A DNA stretch of 64,000 nt from assembly GCA_002633005.1 (NCBI GenBank), contig NMRA01000181.1, positions 196,959-260,958 on the forward strand, given 5' to 3'. The notes beneath the pieces are model-generated. The model was given only the letters and a program-made list of their open reading frames with translations, was not told where the DNA came from and searched no databases. The number at the start of each line of letters is the position of its first letter. The first letter of the stretch is position 1. Both the position numbers and the translations under genes were made by a program. This DNA is from Phoronis australis. Taxonomy: Eukaryota; Phoronida; Phoronidae. This document shows positions 46,743 to 58,222 of this stretch, piece by piece.

Positions 46743-47575
46743 TGGAACAAATCCTTAACTTGAAAATATAGAACGTGTTTAAAAACACAGTTGAAAGTTA
46801 CAGATAAACTATTTCCAACGGCTCTCACGGTATTTGTTGAAGACATTTATAGTAAATTTCTCTTGTGCTGTGGCCAACGATCGGATTTCTATAGCCTCAT
46901 GCTTTCTGTTTTTGTAGAATTGACGAATGCTGCTACCACAGCGGGTCCAGGTGAGTTCTATCTTGCCGGTATTTGTATTTTTCTGACATTGCAGTATTAA
47001 TTCATGATTTCTATACCATTCCTTATGTTCATGCGTCTCAGCATTACGTGAAAATATCTGTTACTGTTTCATAACTTCACCTTTGGCTGATTGAAACAGA
47101 AAATAGTTCAACGACTGTCACGCTAAATCAGACATGTTCATTCATTCATCTTGGGCTGTGAAAAACAGCTGAATTACATGGACTTGTACTTTTTATTTGA
47201 GACGGCTACCACTACAGTACGTCCACGTGAGTTACTACTCGGTGTTGGTCTGTCACATCATTAGTTCGTGAAATACTTGTTATATAAACCTATGTGCTTG
47301 AGTGTGTGTGGGGTGTGTGTGTGCGTGTGCGTGCGTGTACAATGTTCTCTGCTGCCATCGTTCAAAGCAGCGCGAGATCGTTGAACCGGGTCACCCAAAG
47401 GTCATCTGGTCATCTTTCAGTTTCAGTTACCTGATATTACTTTCACTAAAACAAAGGTAAACCATTCGTAAAACTCACACCAAAGCACTGTCCGTGCAAT
47501 GGTTTTGCAGAAGTGTCAGTTATTGATCTGCTATAAGTTTGTGTTCCCTTGCTCGTTTTTGTTTATTTCGGCAAG
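46743..47575 (+). repeat. Duplicated linker unit, copy B
   Basis: The most complete copy of the unit: mini-exon region, GTGTGT-rich microsatellite (47296-47340) and a conserved tail. It matches copy A on both sides of the LINE and copy Z. Confidence 0.8.
46918..46950 (+). CDS. Thr/Ala linker mini-exon, 33 nt
   Basis: Acceptor tttttgtag, donor GTGAGT, phase 1-1, reading LTNAATTAGP. The phase matches the TSP1 and CCP exons on both sides, and short Thr-rich spacers, candidates for O-glycosylation, are common between extracellular modules. Support comes from the duplicated copy at 43198, which shows the same core in a decayed form. Being so short, it remains a prediction. Confidence 0.5.
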
Positions 47576-47589
47576 CCTTCGAGTTGGGT

Positions 47590-48130
47590 TTGTTCCGGTC
47601 ACGATAGAAGTCCAGCGGTCGAATCCCCTGGGAACCCTCTAGCACCCACTTCAGCAGGAATTGTCCATGCTGAACTTACATTATACCTGTATCTAGATCT
47701 CAATAGTTTGATTTCTTTCTCTCGTCAGCCTCTTCCAACGTCTTTTCCCAGGTTACTGTGAGCTCCACCATGACGACTTTCTTGTCAGGACGTAGGTTTG
47801 TTTTCACCACGTCTGGAAAATACCAGTCGTCTTTTGATGTATGCTCTCATCTCCCTCGTGTCATATCCGTCCAGCAAACACAGACGCCTAGCTTCCTCTG
47901 GAATCCATTGACCATTTCTTTGCCTTGTCTAACTAAGTCGAGTCCTCCAATTTCCTGGGTATTCACAGTTGATACAATCTTCCGATTAGTGCCAATGATA
48001 TTTGCGAAGTTCATCAGAACCTTATCGTTCCGCCATAGATACCTTCAATGCGCGAGTGCTGTCTCACATGATGTCAGCACATGTCCAAGTGTTGCTGTCT
48101 TCTCATACAACGTTTCCTGCCAAAGTCCAC
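47590..48130 (-). pseudogene. R2/Hero-like endonuclease tail
   Basis: Minus-strand frames read NFANIIGTNRKIVSTVN, then KVVMVELTVTWEKTLEEADE with RKKSNY, then AEVGARGFPGDS. The series LRPD, VELTVPWE-like, ER(K/R)K and EVGARGF is what I recall at the end of restriction-like-endonuclease LINEs of the R2/NeSL/Hero group. Several frameshifts and stops are present. It complements the reverse transcriptase piece at 965-1531, but on the other strand and 46 kb away, so it is a separate copy. Confidence 0.65.
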
Positions 48131-50190
48131 CCTTTATGGTTGGAAAGGGTTGGGAGAAAATCACACACTGATCATAATAACAACTGGATACGGAAGATCT
48201 CCATTTGTCAAAGTTCTGTCCGAGGTAGCTTTCACATGTTTGTATCCCACTTGCTTCTTGGACCCTGACTGTCTATCTGCACCGCCCTAGATACTTCTTT
48301 TTCATCTAATGTCATATTGTTTCATTTGTTGTCTGTATAAAGTGCTCGCTCTATACCAGCTCTGAAATCTTGCCATTCCTTAACATCCAGAGCACGCTCC
48401 ACCTAAATTATCAGCTTCCAAAACTGCACCGCTGACAGACCACTTCCTCTCTTTTCTTTTGGGTGCTCCTTTCTTTTGGAAGTTAAGATAGTTTGTGTAC
48501 TTTAGTGTCATCACCTGTCGGACTTTCGACACATTGTTGTCTTTCACGGGTTATGCAATGGAAGGCTGAATTTTTCCATTTTTGCTACACAGGTTGATAC
48601 CAATGAAGTTAGGTGAAACTCCTAACAATATATTAAGAAAATTGTTGACCAGCTGGTCAATTGTTAGTTCTGAATACCCAATGGAACGTTGCGTCTTTGA
48701 TCAGAATGGTTGTTATGTAGATACCCGTCCATTTCTTTGTCTGAGCTGGTGCGTGATTCTCCCTTTTCTCCGTCCAGGAGTGACTGGTAAGGGTTCCTTT
48801 TAAACCGTGCTCTTTCCCGGATCTTGGGTTGTTTCTACTTCAAAGTATATTCATCTCTCTTAAGAGTTTTGAGTCTGTCATGTTGTAAGTCTCGCAGTTA
48901 CTACGACACTCTCCTCCATTCTACTGGGGTTCGGCGTTATTGTTTGTTTAGGTGACTTAGTTCTTACTTGAGTTTTGGAAACCCCTTTCTGTCGTTTGCT
49001 TGGTATGGTGTATTTTTTCTTGCTGTTTTCCTAACATGCCGAATCTATCTTTCTCTGCCCTTTAAATGATGTTCATCATAACTCGGAGTTTCTTCTTTAC
49101 ACCTCCCGTCTAAAATCCACTTCAAGTTTTCGTGTAGTTGTCGCTATGTTGTTTTGTGTGTAAAGGTGAGCCCCTTGATCTTCTCTCTCTTCTTTCTTTG
49201 TTGTGAACTAGGTGTGGCTTCAGGTGTGTGTTCCTCTTCTGTTTTTTCTATTGTGCCCTCCCTGAGACCAGATTTCATAGAGGTCTTTCTCACTGTGGGT
49301 TGGCCCGTTGACAAAAACCTGTTCTCTCACCAGTTTGATTGTCTCAAAACTGTTGCCTGGCCCATAGAATGTTATACTTTGCTTTCGCTTGATGAATTGT
49401 CAAGCCTCTCTCATTCTCACAGAGTTCATCGTAATATGCACCATGGATTTTTTAAGTAATCTATGCAGTGAGTTCAACTTTTGACTGGAAGAACTTAAAA
49501 AACGTGAGATTAAAAGTACTACAGTATATTACGACCCCGTGCTTTCTAAATTGATAAACCGGAAAAGCCCACAAAATAAAAACATACATTTTATTGCTAA
49601 GGAAAATATTAGGAGGACAGTAACACTATTAATAAATTCAAAGCTCTAAATTAAATTCTATAGGGATTCCAGGGATTCTACTTTCAGAAAATACCTCTTT
49701 TAAAAATTTGTAGTTTATAGATATTTGACTGAAACACAGACAAATCGATAAGGTCGTACATAACCTTATCAACGCAAATTATGTTTTACTTCTCGACATC
49801 AATTCGCTTGAGAGTGACTTTCCAAAACAGTTGGAGCATTTTCGTCCTTTTTTCAAGTCTGTGCCCTCCTCTCGGTCTCCTCGTATGCCCACGTCGCCAG
49901 AAATTCACACCTCCCTATTTTGTTTTGTGCATTGGTAATACTCGATTTCAATGACTGCTGTTTATTCGACTTGCAAACGACGTGAATGCGCAATACTACT
50001 GTTAACATGTGCACCAGTAATAAAGTAGCTATCAAAACTAGGTCGTTACGTTCCTTTACTTTTTAGAAGAGATATTGGTGTATATAAACTCCAGTAAACG
50101 AGAACTACATGAACCTCTCTAATCATGAAGCTTAACTAATATATCCCCCCTGGAAAGTGCTCAATCTAGTGTTCTCGGTCTTAATATAAC
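48131..50190. other. Decayed retroelement DNA, unassigned
   Basis: The composition resembles the flanking endonuclease fragment and it may be the same element further upstream on the minus strand, but no frame shows a reverse transcriptase motif I can defend. From about 49500 it is plain AT-rich DNA. Confidence 0.35.
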
Positions 50191-50799
50191 AGTGCTCAGA
50201 ATTCACATGTCCACGTTTTAGGAATCGTCTCTCAAATCTCAGTCATGAGTCTCTTGGTAAGTTCACGTTCCTTCGTACACCTCTTGAGTGCTGGTTGGTC
50301 ATCAGCTGGCTCACCAGTGTGAAGACCCATCTGCAAGTCACTACGGCTCAAACACTCTTTCACACCAACAGGGTCAGACTGATTTGAAGGTTCTTTATTT
50401 GCACTAAAGTCGTCCACAGAATGACATCTCATCACTCATCGGCGACATCTTAAAGAACGACGAATTTCTGACTACGCCCCTCTCACCGTCAAACGCTGTA
50501 ACCACGGTCTCTTTGATGAATTCCACCTTCAATTAGTTCGATTAAAAGGGTAAACCTCCTTTAACAAGGTTATGTGGGGTCTTTACCAGAACTTTCAGTT
50601 CGCAAAGCTTCACGTACGGCAGTTTGTCTGCTTGTTCTTTCATTTTTATCTTTTAAGCATGGTCGCGCTTTTGAACAGCTTGGTTTTCTGAAACCGAATG
50701 GTGGGGGAGCTTAGTGCACATCATTCTCTTCACGAACATGTTGAATGCAGAAATGCCTCTTGTGAAGTATTAGGCTGATAGGTAAGCTTCAAGAAATGA
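50191..50799. other. Downstream end of the gypsy remnant, unassigned
   Basis: A minus-strand open frame at 50232-50435 may be the C-terminal tail of the polyprotein. It has no domain by itself. Confidence 0.3.
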
Positions 50800-52130
50800 T
50801 TGCAAAGATTTCTTCTACGATGTTCCTTCAGAACGAGCAATTCCCACATGCTTCTTCAGAGATGGCTCAACTTCTCTGTTAGCTCTGGGCAACAGAGGCG
50901 ATTCTGAAAGCATAAAGCTGCAAAGTAATCACATCAACGGTAGCCTATTATCAAATTTTAACACCTTTGGAGTACCAAAAGTGGCATATATGTTATCGAG
51001 CTTGGGAATTACGGATACTGCTGCTGCTTTTGATCGTACGGGTTCGATGATGGGGAAACGAAGTCGTCGATGAACACTGGTAAGGTCAAACGCACTTTGT
51101 GGGAGCTCAGTCGGCTGCAGAGATTCGTGAATAGAAACTGTTGTCTCTATTTGGCAACTCAAACAAGACAAAACTTTATGCTTGAGGAGACAATCCATGA
51201 CAGGAAACAACACATTCTTGCGCGTTAGGGATTTGGTTTTGACTATGCCGAGCTGTTCCTCGTGAGCAATAAAACCGATTTGTGCTTGTAATGAGGTAGG
51301 GATGACGATACGCCTTGACGTCAACAATATATTGCGGTCACGTAAGCACGTGAGCTCTTCTTTAATGATTTGATATCTGGACAGGTCATCTGGAATCACG
51401 TTAGCCGGAGGCTTGTGCCATTGGCCTGTTCTTAGACATTTGAGGACAACCTGCTGGGTGGGGTCTTTGCTTATTGCACTCAGTCACGGTCATTTCCTTG
51501 ATACCGCCTGGTTAGTAACGACCAAAAAGGGCTTTGTCGCAATTTCTGTGACTCATTGTGCCCTTGGGGTGTCATGAAACGTAGTCTGATACTCAACTGT
51601 AAACCTGTACCGGTGCAGTTCCAAAAGCCAACGTTCAACTCGTGCGATAGGTTTTGACGTCTTAGGTTATTGATCAGTGGAACAAGTGGCTGATGGTCTA
51701 TCACCACTCTGAAGTGTTTACCATATAAATGTACAAGTGGGACCGTTTGATCGCCCTGCAGATGGAAAGCATATACAAAAGTGATTTTGTAGCATCAAGG
51801 GGGTAGCTGGCAAAGCGCAAGGGACAGGAGTAACATCACCTGCATGAGCACCGCTCCTAGACCGATTGGGCTTCCGTCTATGTAGGTCATTGTCTCCTTA
51901 TTGGGGTCAAAGTAGGACATCGTGATGCTTTCTGATAATGCATGCTTCAAGTCAATAAAAGCCTTTGTCTCGTTGTCTCCCAATTTCTATTGTTGGGTTT
52001 CGTGAGTGAGCAGTCTAATTGGTCAGCTGATAATGGTAGAATCATCGATATACCTGTCCCAGAACGTCGTGAAACTCGGCAGACAACCCACAGCAGACAC
52101 ACTGGCTGGAGATGCAAGTGACGATATTAC
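50800..52130 (-). pseudogene. Ty3/gypsy-type pol remnant
   Basis: On the minus strand, in 5'-3' order: end of reverse transcriptase (DDSTIIS, LLTHE near 52020-52060), RT/RNase H junction with KAFIDLKHALS and YFDPNKET plus IGLGAVL (51983-51795), RNase H (VIDHQPLVPLINN, 51707 onward), integrase zinc finger (HEEQLGIVKTKSL with CLSCQ, 51399 onward), integrase core parts (FGTPKVLKFDN, 50950) and LLPRANREVE near 50880. The pieces are separated by shifts, stops and small deletions. No LTRs were found. A retrotransposon relic with no functional capacity. Confidence 0.8.
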
Positions 52131-52737
52131 GATCGTTTGTTGTTAACGAGAAGATTGAATCTCGTTCAATTTCTTCAGATCTGAAGAAAGAAAGTCCGTC
52201 TCTGTAGATTTTATGTCCAAAGAATAACCTGCTCTTTCTTCGACGTTCCTCAGGTGCAGCGGTGCCGTACGTTTTCGAGTTGTCCCTAAGGCTATGCGCA
52301 TTCTTCCCCGAGCCATGTTATTTGTGATCCATCACTTATGTCTTGTCACAGCCAACGTCATATGTTCATAATGGCAATTTAGAATGAACAATCGACCCAT
52401 GAGGGACAAGGCGGTTTCCAAAACGTGAATGAACTCAGTGAATAAGCAAATAAGATATAGAGATCCTCACTAGTTCAAATGCTATCTTTCGGTATTACAA
52501 ATCATGAATTCATATTGTTAAGTGGGTTCCACTGTTTGGGCTATATGAACAATGTTTTTTTTTTGATTTTACAAACTGCCCCCGCGTAAATAAAGTGTAG
52601 TTTACTGCTCCCCGTTCTCGCCTGAAGCTAAGTTTTCCGTAGTTAAGTGTGCATACATTGAGGATACCGCAATCGGTGTCGTGATTTTCCTCAAATTGTG
52701 CCTCACATGATGGCAGTTGCTACAATAAACACCGTCC
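52131..52737. other. No gene seen
   Basis: Decayed sequence on the 5' side of the gypsy remnant, with a run of T at 52555-52563. No exon is visible. Confidence 0.4.
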
Positions 52738-52794
52738 TTAGCGAAAAGTTCAGTGCAGAAACCACGTAGCCTACTGCACTGAACTTTTCGCTAA
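52738..52794. repeat. Perfect 21-bp hairpin, first of a pair
   Basis: TTAGCGAAAAGTTCAGTGCAG (52738 on) is exactly inverted at 52774-52794 around a 15-nt loop. The first 20 bases are shown only as description; the arm is 21 bp. Confidence 0.95.
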
Positions 52795-52795
52795 A

Positions 52796-52855
52796 TATTT
52801 GAGTTTACGTTTAAGGCTTTGTGTCTGACGTAAGCCTCAAACGTAAACTCAAATA
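52796..52855. repeat. 24-bp hairpin, second of a pair
   Basis: TATTTGAGTTTACGTTT (52796-52812) plus AAGGCTT is inverted at 52832-52855 with one mismatch around a 12-nt loop. Only one base separates it from the first hairpin. It lies 114 bp upstream of the TSP1 exon at 52969. Confidence 0.95.
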
Positions 52856-52968
52856 CTTACTATTGTGAACACTGAAAAACACCATGGAGAACTCGCACGA
52901 CTTTTAAAACATATGTGCTGTGTACGTTACCAATGTATCCATGTTTCATTTTATTCGCCTGGTTTCAG

Positions 52969-53115
52969 CTGATGGTGTATGGGGCTCGTGGAGCTCGGGA
53001 TCTTGCAGTGTCTCGTGCGGAGGAGGGTGGATCGTGAGGTCAAGAAAATGCAGCGGCAAACCCTGCACGGGTGTTAGCTCTAAAACACAAACATGTTCAC
53101 CAAATCCCTGCGCTC
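52969..53115 (+). CDS. Divergent TSP1 exon
   Basis: A 147-nt exon, phase 1-1, acceptor ggtttcag, donor GTAAGA. It reads DGVWGSWSSGSCSVSCGG, then RSRKCSG and CSPNPCA, with six cysteines, a WGSW mannosylation-type site and a CSVSCG fucosylation consensus. It is shorter than the array repeats (49 against 57 residues) and clearly older. The same strand, phase and domain class make it the next TSP1 module of the same gene, after the linker region. Confidence 0.88.
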
Positions 53116-54150
53116 GTAAGATGAATTTCCATTTTCCCATTTCGCTTTCACAACTCCGGTTTTCTTCACAAGCAAGCCAAGTTACCTGTAATCCTACTTT
53201 TGCTTTTCGACTTCAAAAAGCAATAGCTGTTTCTGCAAGCCGAATCTTATAGATTACGATAACGACGATCGATGTACAGTTAACATTTTTGTTATAACAA
53301 TATCATTATCAATATTTTGTTGTTATTATTTTTTATTATTTCTGTTGTAATTGTAGTTACATATTTCTTTTTGTTGCTATTATTAGCAATAATAACAGTG
53401 ATAAAAAGAATAATATTTTCATTATCATTATCGCTACCCTTATCTTTATCATTATTGTGATTATCATTACCGTTATCATTATCGTTATCGTTATTATTAT
53501 TGCCATCATCACCGTTATCATTATCGTTATCGTTATTATTATTGCCATCATTACTGCTTCAATTATTGTTATCCGTTTTAACCTTTACAGCGCCAATCGA
53601 TTAGAAATATCAACTATACAAGACAAGACCTTCGAAACTAAGCTTACAGGCTATAAAAACTCAGAGTGACTCATAACACGAACCAATAATAAATACACAA
53701 ATCACTTTATTTACGCAAGATTAATTAGGTTTATTTGATTTTAGATCTATGGGCTATCTTTGTAAACTTTAACGATAGGTTTTAGTTTGTGATGAAATCA
53801 TGTTATTCCCAAAAGAATTAGCAATTTAATGTTTTTGACCTGTAATGAAGAACATATCTAAGTAAAGACAGTGATATAGAAATAATAAAGATGTAATCAT
53901 TTAGTTTCAAACCAGTGTAATCCTGGAAATACATATACCTTTGAAAATGATGGTTACCTAATGAGATGACGTAAATAAAAGATATTTAATTAGTAAGACA
54001 ACGTACGTGGGGTAAACTTTATTGTTCTTGAATGATAAAGTTCCTCACGAGGTTTTGTTTTTAACCTTGGCAAAGCCAATAATGATAAAACAAGCTTGAA
54101 CTAGAACAAGAACTCTTTAATTCTAAAAAGATTAAAAATAATTAAATGTG
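53116..54150. other. Intron with low-complexity DNA
   Basis: Contains the ATT/ATC-rich repeat listed at 53452-53556 and AT-rich sequence. No exon found. Confidence 0.6.
53452..53556 (+). repeat. Tandem repeat of about 48 bp in an ATT/ATC-rich tract
   Basis: CCGTTATCATTATCGTTATC followed by GTTATTATTATTGCCATCAT occurs twice in tandem. The Ile-rich open frames over it on both strands are artefacts. Confidence 0.9.
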
Positions 54151-54219
54151 GGTCATTACCGTGCACACATGTGTCGGGCGGGACGGATAATTCTGAATCT
54201 TTTTCGGCCTTGAGCGGAA

Positions 54220-55102
54220 TTGCGGAAATTTTATATCAGGCAAACACCACAATAAATAAAATACTTTCTTTGCTTGATTTTTGTTTTAATATTTTTTCGA
54301 AAAAAATTTTAAGTTCATCCCTCAGGGTGCCAACTATTGGTGGGCACCATGAAAGCTCGCGAGCCAGAGCAACAAAGAACGGCTAATGCCGAAACATGAT
54401 CAAAAGTTTCCAAAGAAATAGAAACACGCAAAAAGCAGTTGTATACCCTACATGTACATGGATTTAGAATGGGATAAGGTCCCTACCTTATCCCATTTTC
54501 AAGTTTTGAAAGTCGTCAGGAAATTTAATTTGAATTACATCCAGTTTTCTTTTTACCGAAACGGGTTTTTGATATAACATCTACTTCTTTCACTGACTCA
54601 ACATTACAAATTTGTTTTTGTGTGGGTGTAGAGCACATTTATCGAGATACTTTCACTTCATGCGCAGAACTTTTTCATTACAAGCACATTGGAAAATAAA
54701 ATTCCTAAGGTAATCCTGAATTGTATTTAAAATTCAATACCTCCGAAATCGCATTTCTCATCACACTTTAACATATCTTTCAAATGTTTATTTCGCGTCG
54801 TGAAATGGCATAAATGCAATATCGAAAGATTCAAAACCGCGTTCTCTGTCCGCTTTCAATAAAAACATGGACGTTTTTATATTACAAACTGCGTTTTTGC
54901 GTTTCTCAGGATCGTTTTAGATAAGAGTCTCGGGTAAAGGTTTGCCTGAAACTTTCTGTGGCAATAGACGTTTCCGATGCGCCTGGTCAAGAACCCCTGG
55001 CAGCCTCCAATAGTTGCTACCTTGAGGGGTGAACCAAATCACAAAACTAGCACCGTTTTGCATCAGACGTCCAAAATACTTATCTATATTTTGAAAAATC
55101 AT
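54220..55102. repeat. Inverted pair of homologous coding-like fragments
   Basis: Plus strand 54300-54400 (FKFIPQGANYWWAP) and minus strand 55102-54920 (FVIWFTPQGSNYWRLPG, then KRLLPQKVSGKP) encode related peptides: a shared P-Q-G-x-N-Y-W core and a following K-x-R-L-x-P. The plus copy has stops. The arms flank about 550 bp. It could be a foldback element or two exons of a repeat-encoded protein. I do not recognise the family. Confidence 0.55.
54468..54497. repeat. 13-bp hairpin with 4-nt loop
   Basis: AATGGGATAAGGT, CCCT, ACCTTATCCCATT. A perfect stem without a T-run; it lies between the two inverted peptide fragments. Confidence 0.9.
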
Positions 55103-58024
55103 GTTGCAAATGAAGTACTCGTTTTGAATAAAATGTCAGTCGCCTTATAACGTTCCCTACTGCAGGAAGGTGGTGTTTTCAGAAAAAAAAACCTAAATGA
55201 TGACTTTTTCATGGGAGCTCCCTACAAACTGGTCCCTTTTACCAGTATATGCACATATCTAATTTTCTAGCTGAACCCCTGGAAAATATAGTCGAAACAC
55301 CTGAGGGGATGGCCAGGATTTAAAAGCGAAGCGCTTGATCGTACTAACTTTTTCAGCGATTGATCGCTTCTTCGCAACGCAGCCAGATATGAATATGGGT
55401 ACAGTGGTTTCCAGGATAAACTGTTCAGCTTCATAATTTGACTAAAAAACGCTCCTTAATATCTATTTATTTTCCAATAGACCATGTTTCAATTCAGCGA
55501 AGATCTTGACAGACGTGGCGTCGAAATATCGACAAGTTGTCGAGCTAGTCCATACAAATATATGAGGTGCTAGGCGTTACGTTAAACTCAGTCTTGATAT
55601 CCAAAACACAAAACTCGAAGAAAAGGGTTTTTGGATTTTGGATTTTGTATTTGTATTCGACGTTACTTTTTATCACGAGACTCAACAAAGAAGTCCCCCA
55701 AGCACTAAAACACTATGAACATTTCAAAAAATAATTATAAGTTGATGTTTCAAATCAAGAAAAAATAGCTAAAAAACATTACTGGAAGACTATATCAAGG
55801 TACAAATCTACCTGGCAGTCGCGCAAGACTCAAGGACAAGCTAGCTCGTCATTACGGGTAATGTAGTTATATTCGTCTTGCACGGCAGTCCAGCTCTCGA
55901 ATTTGATCCCAAACGCCCTTGCCTCTGTTCGACTCGTTTCTCACGTACACTCAAATGAGATTCTATCCTGGCTCGTTTACGCCAGAATAAAAGAACATAT
56001 CCACTGATACTGAAAGTAACTGCTACACGACGTCACCTAAGTAACCTCACTTTATGGCCTGCTTTCACACATGAGATACGACTGCTCTAAAGCGGAGTTC
56101 ACCGTGTTTGCTAGAGGGTGGTGTTCTGTGCCGAGTTGCATGACACCAGTCCAAAATAGGTATTCAACTAAGCTCCCTAAATCTTTTGCCTATCTGTGTC
56201 TTTGTTTACTCACAGATGTAATCTTTTTCTACCCTTTCATCTTTATTATGACCTCCTCATCGACTTATGACATTTTTTAAATAATATAACTAAAAACTGA
56301 GCCCTGAATTCAATGAAAATAAATAGGGACTTATTGCGTATTCAATGTTGAGTTCACTCTTGACTTGTATCAAAGCCAAAAGTTGACTAAGAAATGAAAC
56401 TAAAAAAGAAAGGACAATCACTGTTACGTCCACAAATACGCAGTAGATTTAGGGAACTCAATTGAGTCTCAATTTGGGACTGGTTCGTGCAACCGGACAC
56501 AGATCCCCTCGTGCGCTAGAAGTCTTATACATAGATAACTACAAACTGAAAGGTGTACACTACATGTTCATACTACGAAATAAGTGAATACATCGTTAGT
56601 ATAACACAAGACAGAATCAGTTATGTAGAGCAAAACACTTAATAACCGAAAATTATACAATCAAGAGCTGTTAACTTGATTGAAGTCTTGCAACATTACA
56701 AAAATCGCAAGCAAAAGTGTTTTCGATGGTGAAATCAATACGACACTCATCAGAGCAATTCCCTCAGTGTCTTTCACCGCACCCGAAAACAATGATCTTA
56801 TTCAAATATGCAGAGCACAACTATAGTGTGTGGTTTTCTGATAATGGGACGACAATGAATCATTGATAATGAGATGTACACTACTTCACTACCACTCACG
56901 AACCTGTGAGCTAGGCAGCGCCTCACCAGTTAAACGGGGACGAAGGAAGTGAGGGGCGGATGGGCACGTGCCTCCCATTACGTTACAGGCGTGAGGATGA
57001 AACCTAGGTAGCGGCTGGTGTAGGGCGGTGGATTGGGAAAGAATGAAATATAGCGAGACAAATACAGTCGTAGAGAGAAAACAATTGTCATCTACTACTG
57101 CTAGATCAGCCTTCGGGGTAGGGGCTGGCCAGGGCGTTTTTGTATTTTGCAAGCATACTTCGAAAGTGTCCGAAAAATTAAGCTTTGCTCAGAATTTCCA
57201 GAGAAATTCTATTGAGGTTTTAAATTCAAGAAGATCACTTTTACCCAGCGAATGCAAATCTGTATTATTTCAGGGATTCCTCTCTTGTAAAGGGTAATAA
57301 AATCGTTCTCTCTTTCCGTTTTTTCTTTGAAATTGTATGTAAACTGATGTAAATCGTAGCTCTTGGGGAGGGCCCACATCCGTGGTTAACCTTTTACTGT
57401 TTTTCATATTCATAGCCTTTCTTGTAAACTCTCCCAACTTTCATCCTTGCCAGGTATACGCACATGTTATGCTAATACAAGTTTAAAGAAATTTGGTCTG
57501 TTAAGTTGGTTATAAAATTTCAGAATAAAGCGAATTTATTTACCTTAACTCGGTAGACACTTTAAAAGGTATCTTTTCCTTACTGAGAGCGCTAGCACGG
57601 ACGTCTTGAGACAATGGCTTGTAATTAGTTTCTACCACTAAAATGAGCTAAAATATCACTTGCTGTTGAAATGAAGAGGACCCATCTTGGAAGTGTTGGC
57701 CAACCTTTATAAGAAGCTTCTGATTCGGCCTTTTTGGTACTTTTCGGTCAATATTCTATATGATGTGTTTGGGAGGATTCAGTTTTTGTCGTGTTTTAAA
57801 AGGTTTGAGACGAATATAGTGTTATTAACAAAACTTCTTATATTATGTGATGTAGGGAAAATATGCTCCATTTAACTGACCCATAGGCTGTCTTAATGCA
57901 GCTTCAAATTGGCAAAAATTGAAACAGGTGCATATAATTTTGACATGTTACTCTTTGGGCAAATGGCCATTCTTACCAATAATGTTTAACCCATTGAAAC
58001 CATTGCTTGTTTCACTTTCTTAAG
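55103..58024. other. Intron, no exon recognised
   Basis: Several short open frames (56071-56280, 57028-57297, 57687-57875) lack domain or splice support. No repeat was identified with confidence. Confidence 0.5.
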
Positions 58025-58222
58025 GAACTTGCCAGGTTACCGTCACTGGCAAGCACATCGTCCAATACAATTCAACTGTGTTATCACAAGGCCTACATGA
58101 TATCTCATTCGGAGAAAGTGTCGTGTTCAAGTGCAAGGATTCGGACATATTCCCAGACTACGGAAATAATAAGACAGGATATTGCCCTGGACAGTTTTCA
58201 AAAGAGGTGTTTCAGGAATGTG
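58025..58222 (+). CDS. CCP-like exon 1, GC donor
   Basis: A 198-nt exon, phase 1-1, acceptor cactttcttaag. It reads TCQVTVTGKHIVQYN, FGESVVFKCKD, GYCPGQFS and ends FQECG. Four cysteines with sushi-like spacing and a central VVFKC strand suggest a CCP/sushi-type module, though the usual tryptophan is absent. The donor is GCAAGT, a non-canonical GC-AG site with otherwise perfect consensus; no GT donor near it keeps the phase. Extracellular, in the same gene as the TSP1 exons by strand and phase. Confidence 0.7.

Noticed and set aside
53357-53669. Ile/Met-rich proteins on both strands
   Set aside because: Translation of an ATT/ATC low-complexity tract.
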